Part shown: piece after piece, positions 12,501 to 25,300 of the stretch
Layout: every line of letters starts with the position of its first letter
Position numbering within the stretch: the stretch's first letter is position 1
Assembly: GCA_037176905.1 (NCBI GenBank)
Contig: JBBBWG010032374.1
Location: 1-42,275 of the forward strand
Direction: 5' to 3'
Source of the DNA: Azolla pinnata
Lineage: Eukaryota; Streptophyta; Polypodiopsida; Salviniales; Salviniaceae
DNA: 42,275 nt
Made by a program: the position numbers and the translations under genes
Notes under the pieces: generated by a model
The model's database searches: none
Seen by the model: the letters and a program-made list of their open reading frames with translations, nothing else
What the model was told of the DNA's origin: nothing

Positions 12501-15500
12501 ATATGACCCATCTGCATCCAAAAACAAATAAATCCTTCTAATTAGAGAAGTGCATTGCAAGTATAGGTGAAATGACCAAATTAATTTCGTTTACCCGTCC
12601 ACAAGCTCCACAAATTAAATGTATACCCTCTCTACCACCTTCACCTTTGATTGGTTTCTTCAGCTGCAAGAGCTACAATGAATCATAAAATGCTCCAGAT
12701 ACTAAATATTAATTTATTTTAGCATCTTCTAAAGTACAAGTCTATAAAGGACAAACTAGAAACAATCTTCTCGTCTCTAATCTTCCATCGGTAGTGCTGG
12801 CACATGAAGGAAGGAAAACATATCACTCTGAGTACAAGTTCACACAGGAGAAAGTTCAACAATATCCTTGTTTCTAATCTTTATAAATACTGCTGCACAT
12901 GAAGGAAAACATATCAATCGAGAAACTTTGCAATCTAAACAGAAGAACTTGTCATTGACAGTGCAACTTAAGACGTAATAAAAGAGGAAGCCTCAAGCAT
13001 AACATCCGAAATATGAAAACAAAAGCAAATAGTTTCATATTCAGATACATTGCAGACTTAAGGAAAGTGTCAGAACCTTCTTTCCATCTTTTGTGAAGGT
13101 CACCTGTTTCGCTTTTTTGGATAGCAACATTTTCTTCTCTTTAAAGTTAGCTCCATTCTGAGAAGCATTCTTTCTTGCCAAATATAATGCCACCTACAAA
13201 ACCAAGTTCATCCAGAGCTAAGGAGCAGTTACACAAATGGGTAATACTTCGCACTGGAGTGAGGCAAACGGTTACCTCCTTAGGGTCTGTGATGAGAATT
13301 TCCCTTGATATAACAGTGCCATCTGCCTGTTTGGTGCGAATAATACGTTTAATGATTTTCTTTTTCTTGGTTTCACCCACTCTGGCTTCATCTCGTGGCT
13401 CTGGTTTTTGTTCCTTCAAGACAGTGTCAGACTCCTCATTAACCCACACTTTTTTCTTCTTTTTGACATTATCGGCCTCATCATCTGTAAAGCATGACAA
13501 TACCATAAAAGAATTCTCTTAATTGCCACATCCAAAATTAGGGTAAATTATCATAAATAAATATCCACAAAAGGTTGTTAATCCACAATTCTTACACACC
13601 TTCCATCAGCATACGCCGAAGCTCTGCTGCTTCAGCTACTTCATCTTCTATGTCCTCCTCTCGCTGGGCTTCTAAGGCCCGACGCCGTGCACCAGTTCCT
13701 CTGATAGCTTCTTTTTTAGTTTTTGCACTGGTCACCTCTTCAGTCTCACCTTCTTCTGCTTCCAAGAGATTTTCAAGGTCGCCTGCAAATGAGTCAAGGT
13801 CCTCATTTGCTTCACCATCACTTTCGGAATTTTCTTCATCGACTACTGAGAGACTTTGGGCCTGACGATCCCAAATCTCTTGGCATTTTTCTCGAAGTTG
13901 TTGCTGAAGTTGAAGAAACGACATGCGCTGACCACGCGCAAACTTATTAAGAGCTGAATCGCCCAGCTTGATTCCTGAGGCAGCCTGCTCACTAGAGAGT
14001 TTCCTCACCAATGCAATACGGTGCCATCGTGTCAACTTATCGATTTGGCTCTCAGCAACATTAAACTTGAGAAGAACCTGTAATTAGAAAATCAAAATTT
14101 GTGGGCAGGTTTGATTTCCAAAGTAAAAGCTGACTGTTTTCATTTCATACCCCTCCATATGCTAGTTAGTTTAACCTAAAGTATATTAAGCAGAAACTTA
14201 CTTCACGGGCAGCATCCATACTCAGGCGCCGTAAATCAGCATTGGTGCCAGTAACTGCCCCACCACCTCGTGCTGCAGCTGCTTTCTTTTCTACAACTGC
14301 AGTGGATCCAGGGGGTTTTGGGGCAACTCTCAAAAAGCTGAAACCAAGACCTCTACCTGATGGATCACCAGCTCCTGTAATTTCAAGCTTCTCAAGGCTT
14401 CTTCGACCCTGATGACAAAAACAGTTTTAGGCAGACCTTCAAGAACGCCTACATTCGTCACATGTGGCCAATTTAAGAGGACTTGCCTGCATATTGGCTG
14501 AAACAAAGTTGCTACTAAGATTCCATGGTGTAATTTGCAATTCCCTCTCTATGTGAGAGGCAGCCGCCAGCACAAGGGCTTCATCAGGTAGTTTATTCAT
14601 TGCTGCACTGAGCCCAGTGGTTTGTGTCAATCTGCTTACACCTATACGCTTTAAATGGTATACACCTGCCTGCATACTTTCATACGCACATACCTGTCAA
14701 ACATGAAAAAATAGAATTAACAAAGTTGGAATGCGTATGATTAAAAGAACTTCCTCAATGAAAATAATCTTTACATTTTCAGGAGTAAGCATTCTCCGAA
14801 TCTCCTCTTCTGATGGAATTCTGAAATTTGGCTTCATAACAATCCACATCTCACCCCCAAAAGCTCTCTACAATCCATTACAAAGTTTTTCAGATAAATG
14901 TGACACTTTGAGAGGCTTAATTGTATTTCTCAGAGAAAACTATTTTCTTGAATTTACTTGAAAACCCAAACATTATTATACTACGCCACAGCCTTAACGC
15001 ATAAAGAATTAAAAAGAAGTTATTTTCTTCAAAGCAGACAACAAAGGATTTTATTTAAAGCAGAAAACAAAGGATTTTATTTTTGCCTGAAAATCTGCAC
15101 AATGCCTCAAGCGCTTCCGCAAAAACCCGTCACTAAGTGAAGGAAACTGTGCCATGACCTCATCAGCACGTAGCCTAGTCAGAGTTCCTGGCTTCTCATT
15201 GCTCCGAAACTCACGGTACAAATATACCAGAAACCTGTTCTGAAGATAAGTTTGAACTATTTTTGAGCTTGGAGAAAATACTTCCATGTGTGGTTCCTAA
15301 AAGCAAAATAAAATTATGATTTAGAATGCATTTGAGGGCCTTGATAAGAACTTTGGGAAAAAAAAGTACCATCAAGAATCAAGAATCAACATAACATTAC
15401 TATGGAAATTTGTGAAAAGATGCAGACATAATACACTAAGCAGCTAAAGGCAACAACACTATCCCTCTACAAATACCAATCGCAACATAGACAACCACAG

Positions 15501-18500
15501 ATTACAAGGAGGAACGTCTTAAAAACCCATACTACCATTATATATTTCCATTGAGATTTCTATGAGATTAGGATTTCCTGCAAAGTGTGGATAAGCAGAT
15601 ACTCAATGCATGCTAGTAGCAATTGTCTCTCAAGCACACAACCACCAATATGCTAACTGACGGATTGGACACTAATGAAGAGATAAAGCAAGAATAACCT
15701 GTTGTCCAACGGCATAAGTGCGNNNNNNNNNNNNNNNNNNNNNNNNNNNNNNNNNNNNNNNNNNNNNNNNNNNNNNNNNNNNNNNNNNNNNNNNNNNNNN
15801 NNNNNNNNNNNNNNNNNNNNNNCAATATGCTAACTGACGGATTGGACACTAATGAAGAGATAAAGCAAGAATAACCTGTTGTCCAACGGCATAAGTGCGG
15901 TCAATCCTCCTCAGAGATAACTTGCCTTTCCCTGAGCGTACGAGGAGGAAATCTGTAAATTGCACTTTATGATGGAAGGCCGGAGCTCGAAACATGTTTG
16001 TCTCAATGCTTGTTTGAGTATCACCAGGCCGTATATCACCAAGATATGGAGAATCCTCCAAAGTCTCTAATGGAACAGGCATACCAATCGATGAACCTCT
16101 ATCATTCCGAAGTGTTGCTGCTGTAGAATCAGTGGCAGAGACCTTTCTATAGTATGTACATAACCGAACTCCCATCCCCACATTATTAAGCAGCAGTGGT
16201 CGTTCTTCACAGTACCTGCAACATGCCCCTTTCAACTTATTCGCTGTAAATAAGACTCCACAACATACACAAGCAGTAATATGGTATGCATACACATACT
16301 TATTGCATATGGAACACACATGATATGCATGTGACAGTATAGTCTTTACTCTGCAAATTCAATATATCTACCACAGTTTTATGTCATTCGAAACCATTGC
16401 TATACAAGATGGCTACTTCACAGGCTTTGGATCATTATGGAGATATAGAAGCATACTGAGGTCAAAACAGCATTCATTTTCCAATAGTCAAGGAAACAGG
16501 CAAGGTACAGTGTTGTACTTAAAGTGGAATCAGAAATTGAATGTTCCTGCCCATGCTAACACACATAAATTTTATCTATTCTTCAGAATCCATACATAGA
16601 AACAACTACAGCCATTGAAAGTTGAAACACGTTCCCTAACACAAGAATAAGGAATATAATATTTTTCAAAGCGAATTATCATGACCCACACATTTACTTT
16701 TTGGGCCTAGAGATTAAACGAAACTGAATTTGAAATCTAGGCATCACAACCAATAAGAAAATTAAGATAAGAGTATAATTGATTACTCTGCAATGAAAAC
16801 ATGCCCATCTTTAACAGACAGATCAGACTTTCTTTTAAAGGCTCCAGGAGGTCGAGTTGGCTTAGAATCTCCTGGGAGTCTTTGTGCCTTCGGCCATGGA
16901 TGGATCTTAGCCCGGACAAGATGAAGAATAGAATTAGGTCTCACTTCCTGCTGAGCGAGACTAATATTATCCTGCAGCTCCTTCCCACAATAAAAGATTT
17001 TGGTTTTCTCTGATGTCCTCAAATCTGAATATAAAATATGAGAATTATCGTCCATTCATATGTATCACATATTACAAAAACCTCAGAGGTTTACCTCCAA
17101 ACTTTCTGGCAGCTTTCATCTTCACAGATTCCAAAGTTTCAGATGCATCAACAATAAGTCTGCTTCCTTTGCCTCCCATGGTCTTCAATATGATTTTCAT
17201 AGGTCCTGAAACTGAAAGTATCCCTTGCTCCTTTGCAGCAACTTCATTATGATGTGGATACCAAACTGCCTTCGGCCGATGAAAATTTGCAAGATCCTTA
17301 CTGCAAAGAGAATAAATTGAGACGAAGTAATAATTTAAATTGGCAACAAAAAACATTTGAATAGGCAATGAAGACGGAAAGGAAATGTGCATACTTCGTC
17401 AGCTTTGGTTTCATGGTCTGCAATTTGATTGAAGGGGTTGAATGGAGGACTTTAATCCCATGGTTTGTCCGTTTTCTGAAGTTTGATTTCTGCTGTTGCT
17501 GATTTTTCTTGTTCATATAGTATTTGTCATTTGAAATATTGAAACGTGCTAGTGAAGATGGCAAATGATATGTTTCTCCAGACTCATTGCCATGATTTCG
17601 CACCTTGGGCATAATCACCATAGCTGCTGCATGAGAATGAGGTATATCCTTACCATCCAATATTTCAAATGCCATTTTATCATCCTGTAAATTGAAGATC
17701 ACTTTCGATCTCTGATGCTTCACAGCTGATGTCTTTTCTTCACCCCAAAGAATATTATCCCACCAATTTTCCGATTGGATTTCAGGGGACTGCAAAGTCA
17801 AACTTTTGAAATAGCTTGCTACATTTGTAATCTTGTCAGGCTGTGCTTTTGGTCTTAGTCCTCCATCGCCAATATTCTTCAGTGGAAGTGTTTCTAACCT
17901 TAATAATTGTGGATGTCTTACTTCAGCGACACATTGGGTTCCTGCCTTTTCCTGGCAAAGGGGCTCAAGCACAACAGGTCTAGAAGCTTGCCACATCATG
18001 TTGCTCTTTGTCACATCATGATTGGGAAACTCCAATGTCGCCTGCCAAAATTCCTCTCTCTCCTTCATGCATAGCGCGCCTTGTTTCCTTGTGCTTGTGT
18101 CAACTTCCTCACTGGAACCTGATCTATCCATGGCATTATCAACATGATCTTCTCTCACCTTTTCACAGTAACCTTCATCCCATATAATAGCAGACTCCCA
18201 ATCTCCTTGATGAATCAATTGAAAATTGGGTGAGGGAACATGTACAGACTCCAGAATCATGCATGAATCATCAGCATTTTCTTTCATGGGCTGTGAAGTT
18301 CGGAAACCACAGGACTTTGGTTTCGATAACATGGAGTCATCTGATAGCTCCTTTGAGCTATCATCACTCTCAGCTTCTTCTGAATCAGAAACACGACCTA
18401 GAGTATTGTTTATCCTTGTAGAATAATATTTCAGCAGTAGAGATTCGTCTTCCTCAAGTGTCTCGTGATGAATGGACGGGAACTTCTCTGAACACAATAA

Positions 18501-21500
18501 AATGAAATTCATAGTAAGCAGTAGATTTCAGTAGAAAAATAAAAGCTGTGAAGTTCTAACATTGTCATTCATAAGCCAATCATTAGACATCAAAATACTG
18601 CTATCTGGTGTTGTTGCCACTGTAGTATTACATAAATATCTCTATGGAATCTTAATAAGATAACTTCTTCTGCACAAGCTTGCAGTTAATACCACATTCA
18701 GAGTTTCTAACAAGATATATTGTACCATCTGATCTTGATTCATCTCCATGACTAAATGTAATCATGACAACGAAATTTTGTTGAGACAGTGCATGTTCCA
18801 GTGGAAAATCCCAAATGTTAGTGCTAATGCTCCAGATTTGGATGTAGTACCCAAACAGCTAGAACGATACATCTACATTGCAGTCTTTCAAAGCCTAAAC
18901 TAGCCTACGAGTCCAAAGAAAACTACAGAGCGTAAGATCTGATAATGCCTTATAGATCTAGCCTCTAAATTATTCATATAACAGAAGCGAAAGCTAAAAC
19001 TAGATGTTTTATCTTATAGCTTTCAAGGCCTAAACTGACCTATGAGACCCAAGAAACTATGAGATCTGATAATGTCTGATAACTCTGGCCACTATATTAT
19101 TCATATATAACAGCACGCGAATGAAATCCCTGACTTTTTAGTTTCATTTAAATGCTTTTAAAGATCCTAACATAACTAAAGATCGGAGACGTTGCACATG
19201 TTACATCAACTCACCTCTAAGGACCCTGCGCTTTTGTTGCCTCTTGTCCGTCTTGTGACCCAACAGCAGCTCATGCTGACAAAAGAGCTCAGAAAATCGT
19301 AGGACTTCTTTACCATCTTCTTCATAGAGCACAGGCAAATCATGCTTCAGGGGAATATCTAGTAATGCTGCATCCTGTATAACCAAAATAAATGCCAAGG
19401 CAGAAATCAATGTAATATCCTATGTCAACCAAGTAAATGCACACATTAAAATACTGATAATCACACCAATCAAAATTCATCACATACACGTTCAATGCCA
19501 TGTTACTCAACTGATAGCTTGCCGCCATTCTGCAAATTCCTACTACAACACAACACCTTACCAAAGAAATTCATGTCTAACACCTTAATTGCAATTGGCT
19601 AAAAAAATTGCCAGATCACACCTGGTCTCTTTGTGCATGTATGGTGAACACAGAGAAACAAAGTTCCAAAACAGAGATGAGACTTTACATATTCAGACAT
19701 GAAATTGAGTGCTAACAAAATACCTTAGATATATCGTAATTAATTTCCTCCACAATAGCTGCATCATTGTCTATGGTATCACTACTCAAGTTCTTGACAT
19801 TCTCTGGCAATGTTGAGATTCCTATAAAGAAGAAATTTGATTTCCATCACTCCACCAATCAGTCAGTATAAATAACCTAGCGCAAATAATCAACTACTTC
19901 CAGCTAGTAAACCACCTTCGTCTGCCACCTCTACAGCATTCTCTCCTGGATGCTCAGCAAGTTTCTGATGGTCCTCAAGGTCTTCCACAAAATGGCCTTC
20001 CTCTTTTTCATAGTTATCTTCTTCATCATAGTCTTCATCCTCCCCAAGGGATACCGGAGCTCTTTCCAAAGCAGCCTGTGCATAAAATGTTTGATCTTGT
20101 GATATGGCATCTTCATCTTGCAACCGCAATTGAACCTCTGGACCCTCATATTTTTCTTCTATATCTTCATAATCCACTGCATCATCAGCTTTTCTGTCAT
20201 AGTCTACAGATAAAACCAGCTTTTCTGTAAGGTTCAATCTCAATGTAAATTCAGATATTTGTGCATGACTAAATACATAATATCCCATTGGCATACCCTT
20301 ATGCAAGTGTCAGTTAGTACTATGTCTCTATAGATAGATGTGTTCGTTTTGTCTATGCATACAGAATGTATCAATACTCACGGATAAGATTTTCAAGAGT
20401 GACTCTTACCTTCTTGCTCCTCACTAACATCTGTAAGAGAGCCAGATTCCTGTTACAAACCACAAGGATCTTCATCCAATTGTTCCTCCAGCTGCATTGG
20501 TATGTATAGGTCCAAGAATGCATACCTTGATATCAACCAATGATTCCCTTAGCTGTCCCGCTAATGCAGAAAGATGTTCCTTGACATCCTGTTCACAAAA
20601 GGCGAGTAAGAACCTACTTTACAATTACATAAACCCATAATACTAAAATAAGCCACCTTATTCCTTACAAAGGAATACTACTTACTAAAAGCAGATAAAT
20701 AACAAAAAAAACAGAGTCTTGGTGGACCATGAGACCTTAATAAATGCAGATTGGTCACAAAACATAGCTAGCCTAAATCAAGAAAACAATTTTACAGAGA
20801 AATTATGACAATTATTAAAGACGCTGTCACCAAAGAGGCTCTACCATACACATCTAATAATCATCTTGTGGATCTATAGTGGCTATTTAACAAGTCTGCA
20901 GATGGGGTAAAATGTCCAGATGATCTTGCATATAAATTCTTCTTTTGATGAAGTGTACATCATCCTCATTCTTGTTCTAAGAAGAGAAAGCATCCAATAG
21001 CAGGAGTTCACTGATAGCAACATGACTTTCAAATAGCATCTGCATTTGCACCATTCTCTAGGATCCTTTTGTCATCGACAACATCAATCAGAAACCACAT
21101 AAACATGCAATACAAACCTAGATGACTAGATATCATAAACACATTCCAGTTTTTTCCATTCAAGAAACTCATACCTCAAAGCACCCCCATAGCTTCTAGA
21201 AAAAATGTCATAAAACTAAACAAACGAAAGCACCATTAATTAATGACCAAAGCTATTATAAACAAACAGAGGCCAAATTTGAAATATATAAAGCATGCAC
21301 ATCTTCCAGTAGCATCTGCATGTCAAAAATTTGACACCATAGATAATAAAAACCCTGTAAACTTACAATACAAAACCAGATCCATAGATATCACACTTTT
21401 TTGCACTCGAGAGATTATTTCCATTGGTGTTCCTCCACAAATAAATTGGATGAGCCCGGTGAGCAGCAGAGGATTTACTGAACTTTCAGGAGATACTTTA

Positions 21501-23453
21501 TAATTGTCAAAATGTGCCCTGCCTATCACCTAGGATTATGATGAGTGAAAAGCAGTTTCGGACTATTTTGAAAATCATACAAGCTTCAAATGCATTTGTC
21601 AAATAAACAGCTTCTTGTACTATACGTATTAAGTGTTGCATCCATATAAAATACCTATGCATATAATGGGACAATGGTCAACTACGGACTTGATTCCTAA
21701 CAGGTACTGATTTTTACTGAAACTTGGCATTTGCATCAAAGGGATTGAAGAGAGAGCACAGTATACAAGAAGCAGCGCACTTACAACACTTTGGCTCTAA
21801 AAGATTCCAAGGTATTCCGTTCATTTGCCACGATGATCAGATACAATTAAAAAATATGATGTTTGATCCATTGTTGGTAAAGTTTAGCTTTTAAATTCTC
21901 CCTATTCCATTTCTACCTAGTGTCCACGTGATGGCTGGGTAAGCATGCGAGTGGCATGAGTATTTTTCTGAGTTTCGATATTCACTCATGATGCTTTTTC
22001 ATCCAGGTCTGGAAACAAAGATTACGCAAATCTACAACCCAGATACGGAAGTCATGAATCACTAGAGCTGTTTTACCTCCAATAATAATTAAGAATAGAG
22101 CTGTTTACCTCCCGGTATTCATTAGTGGAAAACAGAGCCAGCTTCTGCAAACAAGAAATAAGGAGATCTTCCAAGAACATCAACACTACATTTATACAGC
22201 TCCCAAATCCATGAAAATCGCAACCTCATCAAACAGTCATTTTCCAACTTGATTCTTTGCACATATGGTGCACAGTGTACTTCATTAAGCGCTATCTGCC
22301 TCATGCAACCAGAACTAAAACTTCTCTAATAAGCTTACCATTGTCATATAAAACATACTATCATGCTTTACAGCCAGATTTAATGTGGCACTAATAGAAC
22401 TTTCCGACCTCAGATTTTTTTTTAATGAAGAGCTCTACAAAACTTCGGGAGAAAATCACAGAATTGAACTGGCCTCTATTTGCAGCTTCATAAAACTTCA
22501 CCAACATCACCTGAATTACCAAAATTACCCCATAACTCCCAGATTCTGTTTACAGATAAATGCTTCGTATCAGCAGGCTAAATCCTAGCCCTGTGATATC
22601 ATCCAAATTTTCGTGGTTCGTGTTTAGTCCAAGTCCTCAAACATATCTCAGTCTTGCGATGTCTTGACCCATAGTCCCACAAAGTTAAGGGCTCTGTTGA
22701 GTTATCCTGAATAGATTCTAATATAATTTGCTCTATTTAAGGCTTAGGCTTCTGATACAACATGATAATGTTCTCTACTCTGTCTTGGCCTCTGGATTAC
22801 CGCTAGACTTCTCGGTATAAACTATGTTCAAACGAAAATGCGGTGTTGTACTCGAGTAATCCCTATTCCTCTCAAAACAATGCATTACAGGGATTACCTG
22901 AACCACAGCCTTTCAACCTGCAGTGAGCCATGGTCCAAATACTCTAATTTAAATTGGATCCTAGTTTTCCCCAGAATATAACCCAGTCCAAATGTGGATG
23001 TCAATGTAAAGAAACTCCAAAGCTCAAACAAATGTTCGTTCCAGAGTGAACCTTGGGGAACCCAAATATTATGATTTTAGACAAGTCCAAGTCGTTTTCA
23101 GAATATAACCAGGTCTGAATGTGGGAGTAACAAAAAGAAACTCCATAGCTCAAAGATATTTGAGACTTGATATGACTTGGAAGCACAATAAAACATTTCG
23201 TTACCAAAGCAAGACAAATGAATGAAATAAGAAGGAGAAGAAAAAGAGTCTGAGAACAAGAGCATAGAACGGGGAGAGAGAGAGAGGGAGGGAGACGTGC
23301 AAAACGCACACACGCACACACCTGATCAAGATACTCTTCATCTAAGTCTCCGGAAACATCCACATTTCCGAACAAGAACCCGAGCATGGGTCCGCTCCTC
23401 TCTTCATCGTCGTCTTCATCTTCATCACCAGAGTGTCTGTTGTAATCACCCAT
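9592..23453 (-). CDS. TAF1: TAF1, TFIID largest subunit (plant type: HAT core, UBL, zinc knuckle, bromodomain)
   Basis: Twenty exons in gene order: 23453-23322, 20588-20526, 20449-20410, 20203-19916, 19821-19724, 19374-19215, 18487-17395, 17300-17095, 17024-16787, 16215-15876, 15296-15087, 14867-14775, 14693-14487, 14408-14202, 14077-13600, 13484-13276, 13193-13104, 12663-12595, 12511-10823 and 10011-9592. All phases agree, giving about 2109 aa. TAF1 scaffolds TFIID for RNA polymerase II initiation in the nucleus. Visible parts: an N-terminal LGFLFGNVDVSGDLDEEYLD motif; a conserved core around residues 500-1125 (HSTPSIKLQTMKPKL, EYCEERPLLLNNVGMG, LGDIRPGDTQTSIETNMFRA, CAYESMQAG, IERELQITPWNLSSNFV); the plant-specific ubiquitin-like domain at about 659-737; a CX2CX4HX7C zinc knuckle (C1402, C1405, H1410, C1418) split by an intron; a charged Lys/Glu/Arg coiled region; and one C-terminal bromodomain (about 1975-2075). 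Two introns appear to be GC-AG. The assembly gap lies in intron 10. Confidence 0.95.
10990..11510 (-). other. Charged E/K/R-rich coiled-coil segment of TAF1
   Basis: Part of TAF1 exon 19. It encodes a long run of alternating acidic and basic residues (for example RREEKKIRREEKEKRKALAR). This resembles a single alpha helix or coiled coil and is probably extended in solution. The opposite strand lacks stops because of the biased composition, which explains the 108-174-aa forward frames here. Confidence 0.8.
12050..12395 (-). repeat. In-frame degenerate repeat in TAF1 exon 19 (TPKITLK...EKEQ)
   Basis: Four to five diverged units of about 30 aa (about 90 bp), each with a core like PKITLK or IKITLK followed by GP, EKEQ and a Pro-rich linker, at roughly residues 1448-1570. 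It lies between the zinc knuckle and the charged coil. The repeat is visible in both DNA and protein. I know no function for it. Confidence 0.75.
14409..14486 (-). other. GC-AG intron 13 of TAF1
   Basis: The donor reads CAG|GCAAGT and the acceptor ATCAG|GGT. Only this junction keeps the conserved frame NFVSANMQ|GRRSLEKLEITGAGDPSG. The 78-bp intron matches the strong-consensus GC-donor class. Confidence 0.8.
14868..15086 (-). other. Probable GC-AG intron 11 of TAF1
   Basis: The donor reads TCAG|GCAAAA and the acceptor TGTAG|AGAGC, joining HCADFQ to RAFGGEMWIVMKPNFRIPS in phase 0. The donor is weaker than the usual GC consensus; an in-frame GT alternative that keeps the conserved residues was not found. 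Confidence 0.65.
15646..15899. repeat. 77-bp identical duplication flanking the assembly gap
   Basis: Bases 15646-15722 and 15823-15899 are identical and abut the two sides of the run of N. The right copy holds the 3' end of TAF1 exon 10 (15876-15899) with its splice donor. The left copy repeats that exon end inside the intron. This is best read as two contigs whose overlapping ends were not merged. Confidence 0.9.
15723..15822. other. Assembly gap (exactly 100 N)
   Basis: A run of 100 N, a conventional placeholder of unknown true length, inside TAF1 intron 10. The 78-aa reverse frame running through it is meaningless. If the flanking 77-bp copies are one sequence, the real intron is 402 bp (15297-15698) and nothing is missing. 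Confidence 0.95.
18890..19125. repeat. Diverged tandem duplication in TAF1 intron 6
   Basis: A block beginning 'ttcaaagcctaaact' near 18888 recurs near 19022 ('tttcaaggcctaaact'), at about a 134-bp period. Shared landmarks are 'gagatctgataatg' and 'attattcatata'. It is not coding. Confidence 0.65.
20589..23321 (-). other. TAF1 intron 1 (2.7 kb)
   Basis: A long first intron between the 44-codon first exon and exon 2. Near its 5' end a diverged duplication with a period of about 127 bp starts at 22973 and 23100 ('agaatataacc...aaagaaactcca.agctcaaa'). No other gene or RNA was recognised. Long first introns of plant housekeeping genes can enhance expression; that is inference here. Confidence 0.65.
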
Positions 23454-23885
23454 GGACTTGGATCTATGGAGCGAGGATTAGCTCGCTGGAGGAGGAGGCG
23501 GAGGTCTTCCTGTTCTTTCTGTGTGGGTTCCAGAGACCAGACGAAACCACCGATTCTACGTACATGCCGCTTGCGCTTCTGAAGAACGAATCAATCCCCT
23601 TCCCTTCCCTTCCCCGGGGCACCTATTGCGCACCTCGCTGGGCTCTTCCCTGTGTCCTGTGTGTTCCGCGCGGCCCCTGTGCTTGCTCCCTGTTCTTCCC
23701 TGCAAGAATCTGCGAGCTTGAAGGGATGCCCGTGAGGTAATGGCGAAGATTTTTGTTGGGTTTTCGCCAGATTCGCCTCCTGAGTTCTCTGTCGCGGGGA
23801 CGCCGAGAGGCCGCTCTTCTCTTCTCTTTCGCTTCGCTCGCTACAGAACGAGAGGAATGTATTTCTTCTGTATTCTATATATATA
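23454..23885. other. TAF1 5' flank
   Basis: Probable TAF1 leader and promoter, GC-rich compared with the satellite beyond it. No TATA box was assigned. The open frames on both strands (66-147 aa) have no recognisable domain. Confidence 0.5.
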
Positions 23886-25300
23886 CACACAGACCGTAGC
23901 CTACGCTTTCTGTATACTGTACGCCGCCGTATGTATAAATATACGGTGTCTGTGCGTGTCTATATACGCCGTGTATTTCCATTTATTCGCCCTGTATTTC
24001 CCTCGGTAATACGAGGTCTTCCTACGCTCTATGTGTACTCTACGCCGCCATACGTATAAATATACTGTGTCTGTGTGTGTCTATATACCCCGTGTATTTC
24101 CATTTATTCGCCCTGTATTTCCCTCGGTAATACGAAGTCTTCCTACGCTCTATGTGTACCATACGCCGTCATACGTATAAATACGGTATATGTGTGTGTC
24201 TATATACGCCGTGTATTTCCATTTATTCGCCCTGTATTTCCCTCGGTAATACGAGTTCTTCCTACGCTCTATGTGTACCATACGCCGCCATACGTATAGA
24301 TACGGTATATGTGTGTGTCTATATACGCCGTGTATTTCCATTTATTCGCCCTGTATTTCCCTCGGTAATACGAAGTCTTCCTACGCTCTATGTGTACTAT
24401 ACGCCGCCATACGTATAAATACGGTATATGTGTGTGTCTATATACGCCGTGTATTTCCATTTATTCGCCCTGTATTTTGCATTCTTCCTTATTTCCCTTG
24501 GTAATGTACATATTAGCATCTACGTATATCCACGTATAGATTTGCGGATACAAACTCTTCCTACGCTCTATGTGTACTATACGCCGCCGTACGTATAAAT
24601 ACGGTATATGTGTGTGTCTATATACGCCGTGTATTTCCATTGATTCGCCCTGTATTTTGTATTCTTCCTTATTTCCCTTGGTAATTTACGTGTTAACATC
24701 TACGTATATTCACGTATAGATTTGCTAATATGAAGAATTCCTACGCTCTGTGTATACTATATGCCGACATATGTATAAATATACGGTGCGTGTGTGTGTC
24801 TGTATACGCCATGTATTTCCATTTACTCACCCTGTAACATGTATTCTTCCTTGTTCCCCTTGGTAATTTACGTATCAACATCTACGTATATTCACGTATA
24901 GATTTGCTAATACGAATACTTCCTACGCTTTATGTATGCTATACGTGTTCCTGCCGACATGTGTATAAATATACGGTGTGTGTGTGTCTATATATGTCGT
25001 GTATTTCTATTTATTCACCCTCCAATTTGTATTCTTCCTTGTTTCCCTGGTAATTTACATATTAACATCTACGTATATTCACGTATAGAATTGCTAATAA
25101 TACAAAGACTTTGTGTGTATTTGTGATGATCCTGTTAATTTTCCTGCTGTTGTTCGATTTTCTATAGATGCTTTGTGTATATTGTACATGTTGCTGCCAA
25201 CCTGTGTATAAATATACGGTCTATGTGTGTATATATATATGCCTTGTATTTCCATTTATTCACCCTGTAATTTGTATTTTTCCTTATTTCCCTAGGTAAT
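23886..25300. repeat. Mixed 120-bp / 180-bp tandem satellite
   Basis: The landmark 'cctacgctctatgtgta' recurs near 23900, 24021, 24142, 24261, 24380, 24560, 24740 and 24922, with a diverged copy near 25167. Spacing is therefore about 121, 121, 119 and 119, then 180, 180, 182 and 245 bp. The long monomers carry an extra block of about 60 bp ('cattcttccttatttccctt' plus 'acatctacgtatattcacgt'). Units are rich in TACGTA, TATACG and 'tataaatacggtat'. Overlapping 63-92-aa open frames in both directions repeat with the unit and are not genes. It occupies the space between the divergent TAF1 and CWC25 genes. Confidence 0.9.

Noticed and set aside
15613..15849. 78-aa frame through the N run
   Set aside because: It is read through undefined bases.
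20410..20430. 21-bp micro-exon of TAF1 preceded by a 31-bp exon
   Set aside because: It would need a 30-bp intron. A single 40-bp exon (20410-20449) with acceptor TTTGTAACAG keeps frame and is simpler.
23591..23890. 99-aa reverse frame upstream of TAF1
   Set aside because: Lies in the GC-rich leader/promoter region; no domain and not in frame with TAF1 exon 1 through a visible splice.
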